From the NCBI GenBank assembly GCA_024509875.1, contig JAMPIV010017786.1, forward strand, positions 1 to 64,000: a stretch of DNA of 64,000 nt. The letters are read 5' to 3'. This stretch comes from Oreohelix idahoensis. Lineage: Eukaryota > Mollusca > Gastropoda > Stylommatophora > Oreohelicidae. Under the pieces are notes generated by a model. It worked only from the letters and a program-made list of their open reading frames with translations, did not search any database and was not told the DNA's origin. The position numbers and the translations under genes are program-made. Below, in pieces: positions 28,395 through 39,373 of this stretch; the first letter of the stretch is position 1; each line of letters opens with the position of its first letter.

Positions 28395-29520
28395 CTTAAT
28401 GGCATTTGTTGCTGATCCATCCATGTAGGCAAGTATCCATGAATGTTCAGGATAGCTTGCTTGGATCATACTCAATGTAGCAGTCTGTTTTTGCAGATCA
28501 TTATACTCATTCAAAAAATGTTGTACTGATGTCAGCCAAAAGACACAAATATCACAGCTTCACTGTAAATGGATACAATGCAACCAAGGTCCTTTTCAGG
28601 ACCAACGAAGAAGTAGAAGATATCCAATTCTGAGACCACTGATTGATGTATTAATTTGGAGGGTACTGCTGTCCTGTTTCCATGGTACAGGGTATAGGGT
28701 GGGCTTCAGTGGTGTTGTCTTCATGGATAGGTCTTCTTGATGCTGTCTTTTTCCCTGATGGACAAAGCTGCTATGTTTTAGACATCCCAATGCCAGATCA
28801 TCTAGTCTTGCCTTCACTGAGTGTGTTAGCATACTGTTGTACTTTTCCATCTGGATCATGCTTTTTGTATCTCTTCTATAGGACAATGTCTGTAATCTAG
28901 CAGCTTTCTGCATCTCTGATATCAGCATAGTTTTCAAGGCTCATTAGCTGATTTGATTATAAGCATTGTTTTTTAATATGTTTTCACTTATCAAAAGGTG
29001 CCTTGTGTTGTAAGCAGTGCATGATCATTGAAGAAATCGGGTTTCTCTGATAGAGGGTTCTTTTAAATTATTGTTGCGCAGGCATTATAAAAGAAGTAAA
29101 AAGCATTGTGAAGGATGTCAGAGTGAAATGTGTGATGTTGGAGGGAGTCTCAAAGTTGGCCATGTCGATAGAAGGACTAGATGTCTATTTTATGCGTACT
29201 TTATTAATAACGTTCAAGGCTGTGAAATCTCAAAGCAGGCTGGGCCTCTCATTTATCAGTGGGATAATTAGTCAAATTTCAGGCTGTAACAATGTAACTG
29301 CTGTTTATGAAACCGGGCACAATAATGGAAATATGTGCAGTACAAGTAACTAGGGTCATGAAAGAAGGTACTGGATATGTGATGTCAGAAGTAATGCCTG
29401 AAATGCTCTGAAAATATTTTCTGTTGGATTTATTATGTCAAATTAAACCTTGGATTGTCATGGCTTGACTTATTCTCTCAATCTATGTTGTGTGAATCTG
29501 TATGTCAGCCCACCTTTAAC
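28395..29520 (-). mobile_element. LINE C copy 2
   Basis: Cleaner version of 18950-20170. The RNase H start (YMDGSATNAIK) lies near 28440, followed upstream by SINE S tail sequence (28545-28612) and a minus-strand frame at 28937-28596 with LQTLSYRRDTKSMIQ and KARLDDLALG. The RNase H remainder is missing. Comparing copies 1 and 2 shows the excess of inserted bases in copy 1. Confidence 0.7.
28545..28612 (+). mobile_element. SINE S tail fragment, second
   Basis: CTGTAAATGGATACAATGC, then GTCCTTTTCAGGAC and a GAAGAAGTAGAAG tail. It is the same insertion as at 19105-19215, within LINE C copy 2. Confidence 0.75.
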
Positions 29521-29739
29521 TATATACGATTAAGCTAGAATTTTAGATTAACAAATTCATAGTATAGACCACCATAAATTCTGAAAAAAAAGATCACTTA
29601 AAACTGTCCAAAATAAATTCTTTATGGGTGCAGCATGTTGCAATATAAATTTGTCTTCTCTGAGCATTAACAGTATATCATACATCAAAGCCACAATATT
29701 ATTAAAGCTTCTAAACAATGTTACAAATAGTGTACATAC

Positions 29740-29808
29740 CTTAACATCTGTTTCCTGCTTTATTTCTGTAAACAGACTTGTGTCATTAGCTGCCACATTT
29801 CTTCCAGC
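29740..29808 (-). CDS. Short 5' exon of a zinc-finger gene, 29.7-kb copy
   Basis: A 69-base exon with CAG|GCTGG acceptor and AAG|GTATGT donor, encoding AGRNVAANDTSLFTEIKQETDVK in two parts: AGRNVAANDTSL and FTEIKQETDVK. It is phase 0 at both ends, like the exon at 21269-21337. The flanking 29521-30330 is intron-like and matches 21040-21570. Which finger exon it once served is unclear; the nearest downstream fingers are the damaged ones at 27.6-28.3 kb. Confidence 0.6.
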
Positions 29809-30329
29809 CTGAAAGCAATGAACTGTATTAGATGTACTACTGTAGGTATGACATTAAGAAAATAAAGATATAATAAAAATATATTTTACTATCACCTGAA
29901 TACCATCAACACCAAGCAATAATTATTGTTAAATAGTGAGGCTTAATGCAGCTGCAATAGCCATAAACTTGCTTGTTGTATCTTAATCAAGATCATCCCT
30001 GTAATTTTTCTGTTATTTACCCATATACAAATATAACTGCTCAAGGAAGCTATGACAGAAGAACATGAGTTAAAGATTTTGGACCTTCAGAATGATGTTT
30101 TAAAATCTCATTTATATGATAATGAATTTCTGGAATAATTTCGACCAAAAAAGTCAATTTTTCAAAAGATCATAGTGGATCACTGATGCTGATATGTATG
30201 ATTGCATAACTATAAATAGTTGGTCAATGACATTCTGTGCCAAAGATCATATTAAATACACATTTATTTTGACTCAAATAATTTGAAGATCAATTTAGTT
30301 TTTTTAACCCTGATCATTTCTTATACAGG

Positions 30330-31420
30330 TGTGTAACCCATAATCCAAACATCCAAAAATCAAGATATACCAAAAACTGAAGAGTTTTTTGGCTGACTTT
30401 TGGGCCACTTTTAAGTTTCCAAAACAACAAAATGATTATTATTATTTTTAACTGGTATGCAGGGTCCTGAACACACACAATGTTCAGTTTATTACATTTC
30501 GTCCTCTTGAAGCACGAGTGCAGTATAAGCTGACGTATGCGCTATAATGTGATATACATTTTCAAACACAACTATTTAGTTGTGTCTAAGCACCACTTTC
30601 AGCCATGTGTGAATATTTCTGAGCTCATTTTGTCATTTTGAGTGGAAATTTATGAGCTAATTTTGTGACTTAAACTTTGTGAGTTTAATTTCTTTGTGAA
30701 AATGTTGAAAAGAGCTGCAGATACTCCTGTGGGTAGCAGTGGGAATAAGAAAAGAAAGCATTAGTCATTATTAATAATGCAGAAGGTAGAGCAATTGCAG
30801 AAGCTTGATCGTGGTGTCTCTGAGCATCATCTTACTGAAGAATATGGAGTAGGAACTACCACAGCATATGACATAAGGAAACGCAGACAAGCTGCTGAAG
30901 TTTTACATGGACAGTGATGACCAAATACTAATGTCAGATCAGAAAACTTTGCACAGAGGAAAAAATGATGAAGTTTTGGCAGTTTATGGAATTTAAGAAA
31001 GACTGCTTAGATAGAAACCATAGTTTATGAGACAGATGACACTGGGTAAAATCTACAGTAAGGCCATCTGTCTTACTGCCTATTCATGAGCTGAAAATCC
31101 TGTTCTGGTCCATCAACAGATGTCTGACGCCAAGCTGATGATGGTGATTAGAACATTGAATGTACATGTGCAGGTATTTAACAAAGTTTATGTTTGAAGT
31201 TTTAAAAAAAAATATTTTTCTGATAAATAAATTGTACTACATAATTTAAGTGGGGCAATTTTTGGGCTACTTCAAGTGATATTTTGGGTGTATTCTGAAA
31301 ACCAAAACATAGCCCTCCCCAAGCATTTTGGATTCCGGGTGTTGAGAACTGTTTCAGGGTGTGAAGTAGCTTGAATATTTTGTCTATTTTGTAACCAAAG
31401 TGGTTGCACCTCACAACACC
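30330..31420 (+). pseudogene. pogo/Tigger-like transposase remnant
   Basis: A frame starting at 30702 reads MLKRAADTPVGSSGNKKRKH, a stop, then QKVEQLQKLDRGVSEHHLTE and EYGVGTTTAYDIRKRRQ before a stop near 30920. This is the N-terminal helix-turn-helix of pogo/Tigger/jerky-type (CENP-B-like) transposases. Later sequence keeps only scraps of the DDE domain. The left end, ACCCATAATCCAAACATCC at about 30337, resembles the terminal sequence in the exon units at 21590 and 22132. The right end near 31320-31360 is uncertain. Confidence 0.65.
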
Positions 31421-31519
31421 CTCTCAACTTTGAATACATGTTCACATACCATTGTTGTTGATGTTTTAACACAGATGAGAAGGGCTCATAGTAGTGTTCA
31501 TAAATAGTCATCTCTACCT

Positions 31520-33510
31520 GGGGACTATGGAACAAGGACTGGCCTGGTATTGCTATCAACAGGTTTTCTCAATGTGTGCTGTGTCCATCTCCAGTGTCTT
31601 CTTCTCATCTCTTGTACCACTGGTAGTTGTTTGGTTCTTGTCATCTCCTGTACCACTGGTAGTTGTTTGGTTCTTGCCATCTCTTGTACCACTGGTAGTT
31701 GTTAGGTTCTTGTCATCTCTTGTACCACTGGTAGTTGTTTGATTCTTGTCATCTCCTGTACCACTGGTAGTTGTTTGGTTCTTGTCATCTCCTGTACCAC
31801 TGGTAGTTGTTTGGTTCTTGTCATCTCTTGTACCACTGGTAGTTGTTTGGTTCTTGTCATCTCTTGTACCACTGGTAGTTGTTTGGTTCTTGTCATCTCT
31901 TGTACCACTGGTAGTTGTTTGGTTCTTGTCATCTCTTGTACCACTGGTAGTTGTTTGGTTCTTGTCATCTCTTGTACCAATGGTAGTTGTTTGGTTCTTG
32001 TCATCTCTTGTACCACTGGTAGTTGTTTGGTTCTTGTCATCTCTTGTACCACTGGTAGTTGTTTGATTCTTGTCATCTCTTGTACCACTGGTAGTTGTTT
32101 GGTTCTTGTCATCTCTTGTACCACTGGTAGTTGTTTGGTTCTTGTCATCTCTTGTACCACTGGTAGTTGTTTGGTTCTTGTCATTTCTTGTACCACTGGT
32201 AGTTGTTTGGTTCTTGTCATCTCTTGTACCACTGGTAGTTGTTTGGTTCTTGTCATCTCTTGTACCACTGGTAGTTGTTTGGTTCTTTTCATTTCTTGTA
32301 CCACTGGTAGTTGTTTGGTTCTTGCCATCTCTTGTACCACTGGTAGTTGTTTGATTCTTGTCATCCGTTCCGCAAGGTGATCTGGTCATACCACTTCAAT
32401 CATTCTATTCTATGCAAGCACCCATTTATGAAAGTCTAGCTTTTTTGGTTGTTGTCTTTGTTTTCTCCAGGTTTCAGAGTCATGCCGTACTGACTTGACA
32501 TTGAACTGAAGATTTTTTTGCTCTCCACATATTTCCCAATGCAATGAAAGATTCTCTAGCTTTTTGTATTCTTATTTTGATATCAATGTCAGTCCATCCC
32601 ACTTAGTCTACATTGCTGCCAAGGTTTATGTATGATCTTGAAGGGGCATGTCGTCAAGTGCAATACTGTTATCATTTGTTGCATTTATTATCATTATCTT
32701 TCTTTTCTCCCTGTGTATATTCAAACCTACTTGCTGTAAACTCACACCAAGCACTTTCATTGTCTTGCATCTGATTATGGCTATGGGACTGGAGAGCCAG
32801 GCCATCTGATAAATCTACATTATCAAGTTGTTTAGTCACTGGATACCATTTCTGTTGACTAAAGTTGTTGGTTGAGGTCAATGTGTTCATAATTCAATCT
32901 ATAGCCAATAGGAAGAGAAATGGTGACAGGAAGCATCCCTGTCACACTTCATCTCTTATCCCAAATAATTTTGTAAAACTTTCTCCATGAAGAGCTCTGC
33001 ACATTGTGTCTTCTTGTTTTCTTTATTAAGTTAATGATCTTCCGGAGGACTCTATGTCTCACCAATTTCTGAAGTGATTGTCTGTCCACACTGTCAAATG
33101 CATCTTCATAGTCCACAAAAACCTATGTAAAGAGGCAAGTTTCATTTCAGACTTTGTTCCACTTTTATTCTCAACGTGGCAGTCTGGTCTGTACAGGATC
33201 TGTTTTGCTTAAAACCTGTTTGTTTATCTCTCAGCTGTCTATCTATGGACTCTTTTAATCTCTCAAAGATGATCAAGTTTAATATTTTTCATGGCACTGA
33301 TAGTAATATTGTTCCTATGTAATTTGTGTGCTCTTGTAAATCTTAAGCAGCTTGATCAGATAACCATCCTTCCCTCTGCTGGTATTTGATGTAAACATTA
33401 TTCCTCTGTAATTTGTGAACTCCTGTAAATTTCACATAGGTTAACTTGATCAGATATCTTTTTTTATGTTTTTTCTTGATGCCATTGTCCATACCAATGG
33501 GTCTGTAATC
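31520..33510 (-). mobile_element. LINE E copy 2, degenerate, with an internal minisatellite
   Basis: Minus strand. 32890-32672 retains the reverse transcriptase region equivalent to WVMRSS...QLDDLDFADDLALL, here NVDLSDGLALQ, so the catalytic Asp pair is lost. 32580-32380 matches the LINE E segment around KARGAFIALG, and 31520-31600 matches its 3' neighbour. Between these lies the 36-bp array. The part from 33000 to 33510 is weakly recognisable upstream reverse transcriptase. Confidence 0.75.
31596..32366. repeat. 36-bp minisatellite, about 21 copies, inside LINE E
   Basis: Unit CTTGTACCACTGGTAGTTGT + TTGGTTCTTGTCATCT, 36 bases, highly uniform with scattered C/T and A/G changes. Because 36 is divisible by three and the unit lacks stops in most frames, several long frames run through it on both strands (for example TTTSGTRDDKNQ and QLPVVQEMTRTK repeats); these are by-products, not genes. 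The ancestral single unit is seen in LINE E copy 1 at about 12753-12790, where QLPVVQEM corresponds to GQVPVEQEM. Confidence 0.95.
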
Positions 33511-33516
33511 TAGGGA

Positions 33517-34140
33517 GTGAGAAATCCGGTTAGGGCTTCTCTGCTGGGGTACTGGTCTGAACATAGTGGGGCTTACAAGATAACAACTTCCAGCATGAGA
33601 ATGGAGGTCGAGGCTTTTACTGCAGCCTTAAGGTGGATAACTGAAACTTCATTAACAAAGGCTATCATTGTGTCCAACTCTCAGTCCGTGCTTCAGAAGG
33701 TTCAAAGTGGTTGGTTGCATCATGAATGGAAAAAATTCATAGAAGCTTCCAGTCTACAAGAGCTGGTGTGGATATACTGTCCTGGTCATGCTAGTGTATG
33801 TGGTAATGAAAGAGCTGACAGACTAGCATCAAGAGCACCCATAGTGGGGACATTAGATATGGATAAGGGAGATATACTGAGAGCAATTAATGATTGCCCG
33901 TTGGAGAATGACACTGCAATAGATGAATCATCAAGGTTAAGACTGTTGGAATTTGACATCAAACTTAAAGCTAGTAGAGATGGACGTATGAGAAGATGCA
34001 TCTGCTGTGTTTACAACCAGTGAGCTACAGGAACAGTTAGCATTCACATTCAACATATACTGATGGAGACTGAGCACCTATGGGTTTGCCCAGAGTGCAA
34101 TGATGTCAATTCTTTATAACAATAACAATGTTTTGTGGGA
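33517..34140 (+). mobile_element. LINE F fragment: RNase H and C-terminal Cys/His tail
   Basis: Plus-strand frame of 168 residues with RNase H motifs: EVEAFTAALRWI (Glu), AIIVSNSQSVLQKV and WIYCPGHASVCGNERADRLA. In the second motif the usual catalytic Asp (TDSQS) is Asn (SNSQS), so it would be inactive. After a stop at 34021 another frame carries METEHLWVCPECND, the C-terminal CPEC tail. The 5' part and reverse transcriptase are absent. Confidence 0.85.
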
Positions 34141-34330
34141 ATTTCTTCTCCCTCAAAGATGGTCAGGTATTACTTGTAGCTCTAGATGCTCCATAACAGA
34201 TGAGGTAATTCCACTGAAACCCTCTTTAACATAATTCTTCTCTTCTGTAGAAGCTGATTCAGTTCAAAACTGTTCAAGAAGACGTTTTTCCCCCTTCCTT
34301 TCATTGATTTGTGTGTGGTAAGAATCTCTG

Positions 34331-34820
34331 TAAACTTTTGACTGAAAAGAGTCTAACTTGAAAGCCATTAGGGAGGGGAAGTTGTAAGGCACCTCAACCA
34401 TGCCAGCTGTCAAGTCATAAAGTTTTAAAGATATTTTAGATGTGCAACTGCCCCCCCCCCCACACACACAGTTGTAATGGGAACCTGCTAACTTCCATTA
34501 TTTGACAAGTAAAACTAAAAACCAGTAACTTAAATCTTGCTTTTCTCCTACAATTACAATTGGGACATTTGTTTTAATATTCTTTGGTGCCTGATTTTAA
34601 AAAACTTAGTTTCCTACAAGTCACAAACTTTATTGGTTAAGTAAATACATATAATTAGGCTTAACTAAGACTTCAGTGAACAAATTCCCAGTATAGATCA
34701 AGATAAATTATGAAAATGATCACGTAAAATTGTTCAAAATCATTTCTTTACATGTCCAGCAAATTGCAAAAACATTCTTTTTTTTCTCTCACAAATTTAA
34801 CACTATACCATGCACACCTT
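34331..34820. other. Duplicated intron-like segment of the zinc-finger 5' exon region
   Basis: Colinear with 20740-21220 (GTCTAAC...GAAAGCCATTAGGGAGGGG, TTTTAAAGATATTTTA, AACTGCCCC blocks). It stops just before where the exon would be, cut off by the LINE D insertion at 34822. It has a C12 run followed by (AC)n at about 34450-34470. It is non-coding here. Confidence 0.65.
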
Positions 34821-34821
34821 T

Positions 34822-35384
34822 ATAGTCTAAACAACATTTGGAAGTCCTCTCAGTACAGCACAAGCACAAAATTAAGATTATATCAGAGCTGTGTGCTTTC
34901 TGTGCTTCTCTATGGTGCAGAGAGCTGGAGAGTTACAGAGAAGGAAATGTCAAAATTGTCCTCTTTTCACACAACATGCCTAAGGAAAATTCTCAGAATC
35001 TTCTGGCCAAACACCATCAGCAACCAAGAACTACTTATTCGGAGTAACCAGGAAGACATGCACACCATCATAGCTGGCAGACGCTGGAGTTGGGTTGGCC
35101 ACGTCCTCAGAAGGGACCCTGATACCATCACAAGAACAGCTATGCTATGGACCCCCGAGGGAAAGCGAAAGAGAGGTCGACCAAAAACAACTTGGCGGAG
35201 AACTGTGGAAGCTGAGATGCAAAGAATGAACCACAGTTGGGGCACTGTACGAAGGATGGCCGCCGACCGAGCAAAGTGGAATCAATTTTTTGTTGCTCTA
35301 CAAGACGCCACCAGGCATGATGGCCACTGACTGCTTTGACGGTTGGCGGTTATGGATCAAAGAAGAAGAAGAAGAAGAAGAAAG
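34822..35384 (+). mobile_element. LINE D copy, 3' domain with (GAA)n tail
   Basis: A single open frame (34752-35330, the LINE part from about 34825) encodes LNNIWKSSQYSTSTKLRLYQ, VLLYGAESWRVTEKEMSKL, LLIRSNQEDMHTIIAGRRWS, GKRKRGRPKTTWRRT and a stop after TRHDGH. The 3' UTR is about 55 bases and includes GACGCCACCAGGCATGATGG and GCTTTGACGGTTGGCGG, then (GAA)6. The last about 100 bases are shared with SINE D. The copy is 5'-truncated. Confidence 0.92.
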
Positions 35385-36545
35385 ATACTGGACACACAAT
35401 GACAGAATGATGTTACTAAAGATGAGAGCAAAGCCATTCGACATATCAATATTACAAACTTATGCACCAACTAAAGATCACAGCGAGGAAGAAATAGAAG
35501 AATACTATGAAGAGCTACAACACACACTTAAACCAGTTAAATCTACAGATGTGTTGATAGTAATGGGTGATATGAATGCAAAAGTAGGAAATGGAAATTA
35601 CAAGAAAATAGTAGGACAGTATGGATTAGGGACAAGAAATGATAGAGGAGACAGACTTATCCAGTTCTGTGAAGAAAACTAGCTGGTCATAAGTAACACT
35701 TTTTTTGAACACCACCCAAGGAAATTATACACATGGAAAAGCCCAGGAGATGTAACAAGAAATCAAATCGACTATATCATGATAAAACATAGATTTACGA
35801 ACAGTGTCACAAGTACAAAGACACATCCTGGCGCCGACATAAATTCAGATCACAATCCAGTCATCATGAAAGTAAATATAAAGCTGAAAAGAGCAGGAAA
35901 CAGAAGACAGGAGGAACCCCAGATAGAAATATCAGTGCTGAAACAACCAGATATAAAACAGAAATATTTAATCGACGTCACAAATAAATATCAACAGTTA
36001 TTGACAGAAAGCATGGAGCAGTATAGAAGAGAAAACCCAGAAGAAAAAGCAACCGCAAAATGGGAATGCTTAAAAACAAGCATACAATCAGCAAATGCAA
36101 ATTTACCTAAAAAGGAGTCTAAGAAAAATCAAATTTGGATGACAGATGACATCTTGAATAAAATGGCAGAAAGAAAAAAGCAAAAAACACTCCAGACTAT
36201 AAAACAATAGACAATGACATACATACTATGTGTAGACAAGCAAAAGAACGGTGGATAGAAACAAAATGCAAGGACATAGAAGACTTGGAAGCACAGCACA
36301 TAACAAGAGATATGCATGAAGAAATAAAGAAATTACCAAATCGGTCGCGGTTTGCACAAGGAGGAAGCCGTACCAAGAACAAAAATGGTGTAATATTACA
36401 TGATGAGAAAGACATATCAAACAGATGGGCAGAATACGTAAAAGAACTATTCGAGGACAACAGAGGTAAAAAACCATCACCAGATTCTAATAAAGGCCCA
36501 AACATTCTCAGATCAGAAGTAGAGAATGCCATACATATGTGTAAA
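35385..36545 (+). mobile_element. LINE B, endonuclease and linker part
   Basis: Plus-strand frames with endonuclease motifs ILQTYAPTKDHSEEEIEEYY and LIVMGDMNAKVG, a stop at 35681, then SDHNPVIMKVNIKLKR (catalytic SDH), and a linker ending ENAIHMCK at 36545. It starts directly after the (GAA)n tail of the LINE D copy, so the endonuclease N terminus is missing. The reading continues at 38073. Confidence 0.9.
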
Positions 36546-38072
36546 ATTCTGTTTGACAGATGTAAATAGTTGTTCAGTGTAAATGCCCAGATGTAACGTA
36601 CTGTTTGGTGTGTTATGAATGTTAGTACATTGAGCGTGTCGTGTTGTCCTGGACAGTACCAAGTTGTGGTGAGAATTTAGGTCACTAGCGTGAGGTGCCA
36701 CCAGGGTATAGTAGACACACACATCATGTCAGTATTCATGTAGATTTAGACATGTAGTACTTGTATTACAATGTGGTTGATCGTGTAAGTGTGTAGATAA
36801 CAGTGCTGATAACACGAAGGCCGTATAGGCTCTTGGACGACTTCACATTAACTCACACAACCACAAGTAGAAGTCAGTGAAGTAGGGAATGCTGCTGACG
36901 TTTACAATATTTATTCTTGACGTACGATAATACGATGATGATGGACGAAACAGTCAATAGTATAAGATCATGTACATAATATGTGTAGTTACAAAGGTCA
37001 GCTTCTGGCATCACAGATCCCAGACATGTAACAATGTCTTGACCAATGTTTACTGTTCATGCAATAGCTCTAATCCCTGACTGAGCCCCGTCAGGTAAGC
37101 CCTAGCAAATATATTGCTTAGTACGGGCAATATTAGTTATTTACACAAAGTCAATGCCATTGTCCTACAACTAGCAAAAGACTTCAGACTGGCCTCACAT
37201 GCCAGATACTTCATTCTGGTGAAGAAGATTGGCCATAAATACGGACCAATATATAATGATGATGAAATCAGGCAGCAGGTCACGGGCCTCAATAATCAGG
37301 TCACTCTCAGTTTACACAAGCTTCTGAGATTAAAATATATTTTCTGCCAAACCATATTCCGCCTGCATTACGGATCCATAAAGTTGATTCTTAGGCTTAT
37401 GTGTGTAACAGGTCAACTTAGACCTAGTCTTTCAATTATGAAGCCATACTGGGGTACAGTATAATAACTAATTGTGAGCTTCGCTCACTATGTCGCCATC
37501 AGCGATAAATGTACCTGTAAGATCTAAACGAGATGAAAAGATTGAATAATGTTTCAGTTACCTTCTTATAGAATCCTTACACTCTAAGGTAACACAACAC
37601 AGCCAATACTGGCATAAAGAAACACTCAGGGATGGAAGAATGACAAAACAGTCCTTCCCAGAATTTCCAATCCCTATAGAAAACTTGGCAGAGAGAAATC
37701 TACGGATCGGCACATCCGTTCTAAGCCTCAGGTACACTCTCTCTCAATCAGTCTCTCGGCTTTCGCGCCAAGACCCGCGCATGCCCAAAGAGCATGGACC
37801 AGATCGAGGCAAACCCAGACCAGGCGTTTCCGCCCAAACGGGTGATAAAGATACTCCGCTATATGGTCCTAAAAATAGACTTAAGACATGTCAACTATAA
37901 GACATTGCCTGAGACAGGACAACATAACACAGGAGAAGATAATCACCAGTCAAACCTGTCACAGAAAGATAATAAACATTTATCTCTCTTTGATCACATT
38001 AAACCAAACATACATTAGGTTGGTGTTTTTTCCACCGTCAAAAATGACGGCAACAAGGAAAAAAAAAAAAAA
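36546..38072 (+). mobile_element. Unclassified 1.5-kb insertion in LINE B
   Basis: Splits LINE B between ENAIHMCK and GKAAGMDN. It ends in a 14-base A run, suggesting a retroposed element in plus orientation. A frame of 116 residues at 37114-37464 (ISYLHKVNAIVLQLAKDF; GHKYGPIYNDDEIRQQV) has no domain I recognise. Just before the A run is a perfect stem CCGTCA-AAAA-TGACGG (38035-38050). It could be a SINE-like, LTR-derived or other retroposon. Confidence 0.6.
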
Positions 38073-38826
38073 GGAAAAGCAGCAGGCATGGATAACATAA
38101 ACATTGAAATGATAGAAGCTCTGGAGAGCTTTGGTGTAGATACAATCACAGATCTATGCAACGATATATACAATACAGGATATATACCACACGACATGAA
38201 GACATCAGTTTTTATAACATTGCCCAAAAAACCAAATGCAACAGAATGTTCAGACTTCAGAACAATCAGCCTGATGAGTCATGCAATTAAGATACTGCTC
38301 AAAATCATACAGGAAAGAGTGAGAAATAAGGTAGACAGCAAAATCCAAGAAGAACAGTTTGGTTTTAGATGGAACAGTGGAATAAGAGAGGCAATATTTT
38401 GCCTAAGAATATTAGCAGAAAAATATACAGAGGTCCAAAAAAGTATGTACATGTGCTTCATTGACTATAAGAAGGCTTTTGACCGAGTCCATCAAGAGAA
38501 AATAATTGAATGCCTCGAAGACATAGGTATTGATGGAAAAGATATAAGAATACTCAGTAACCTTTATTGAGAGCAAACTGCCACAGTAAGATCTGGAAGG
38601 AATTATTCACCATACATAGACATAAAAAGAGGTGTCAGACAAGGTTGTGTGCTGTCCCCCTGCCTATTTAATTTATACACCGAAAAAAATTTTCAAACAG
38701 ATACAGGAAATACCAGGACTGAACATCAGTGGAAGATCAATAAACAACCTTAGATATGCAGATGATACCATGTTGTTAGCTGAAAGCGAACAGGAGTTAC
38801 AAGAACTAGTGAAGCAAGTGAACAGT
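38073..38826 (+). mobile_element. LINE B, reverse transcriptase part
   Basis: Continues the polyprotein: GKAAGMDNINIEMIEALESF, FITLPKKPNATECSDFRTIS, CFIDYKKAFDRVHQEKIIE (first catalytic Asp), a stop at 38568, GVRQGCVLSPCLFNLYTEK in the next piece and NLRYADDTMLLAESEQEL (intact YADD). Two stops or frameshifts separate the pieces. It is interrupted at 38827 by SINE R. Confidence 0.92.
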
Positions 38827-39072
38827 TAGTTAGTTGCTTATCCTTTACAGGACGTGGCAATCAACCCCAGCTTTTATTGGCTGTTTGTGATTTTTCTAGG
38901 CAATTTTTTTTCATTCAGTAGTTTGCCATTGCTTTCTGAACGGTACGGCGCTTATACCATTGTTAAAAATCCACACAAAGCGATCTGCTACCAAACCGCC
39001 TGCAGCAGGTTTCGAACCTGGTATATCTGGATTATGAAACTGCGTTCATATCCATTAGGCCACAGACGCCGA
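38827..39072 (-). mobile_element. SINE R, tRNA-Arg-like head, inserted in LINE B
   Basis: On the minus strand it begins GTCGGCGTCTGTGGCCTAAT (A-box region GGCCTAATGGATA, as in arginine tRNAs) and has the T-arm CAGGTTCGAAACCTG (B box). A body of about 170 bases and a CAACTAACTAACT 3' tail follow. A perfect 12-base duplication CAAGTGAACAGT flanks it at 38815-38826 and 39073-39084. LINE B resumes at 39085. Confidence 0.95.
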
Positions 39073-39084
39073 CAAGTGAACAGT

Positions 39085-39300
39085 ATAAGTCATGAATATG
39101 GACTCGACATTAATATTGAGAAAACAAAAACTATGATAATTAGCAAAACAGACGATAAACCCACATTAAAGATAAGCGTAAAATGGGAAAATTCTGGAAC
39201 AAGTCAAGAGCTACGTATATCTTGGTCATATAATAACAGAAGATGGCTGATGTGAAACAGAAATCAATAAGAAAATAGGAATGGCCAAAGCTACATTCAA
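39085..39300 (+). mobile_element. LINE B, segment after the YADD motif
   Basis: Frames with SHEYGLDINIEKTKTMIISK, the region that follows YADD in such reverse transcriptases, and then ETEINKKIGMAKATFNR to 39300. Reading resumes after LINE G at about 43401. Confidence 0.9.
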
Positions 39301-39373
39301 CAGGTTAGGTTAGGTTGTTCGTCCATCACGGGTGATGAAGACCACCCTGTTCATCCAATTATTTAAGAATATG

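Noticed and set aside
31556..32389. Long repetitive frames on both strands (277, 220, 213, 106 and 94 codons) resembling secreted low-complexity proteins
   Set aside because: They all run through the 36-bp minisatellite inside a dead LINE; no start context, signal peptide or splice site supports a gene.
39301..39316. GGTTAGGTTAGGTT resembling the arthropod telomeric repeat TTAGG
   Set aside because: Only about two and a half units, at the 3' end of LINE G; too short for an interstitial telomere and explained as the element's tail.
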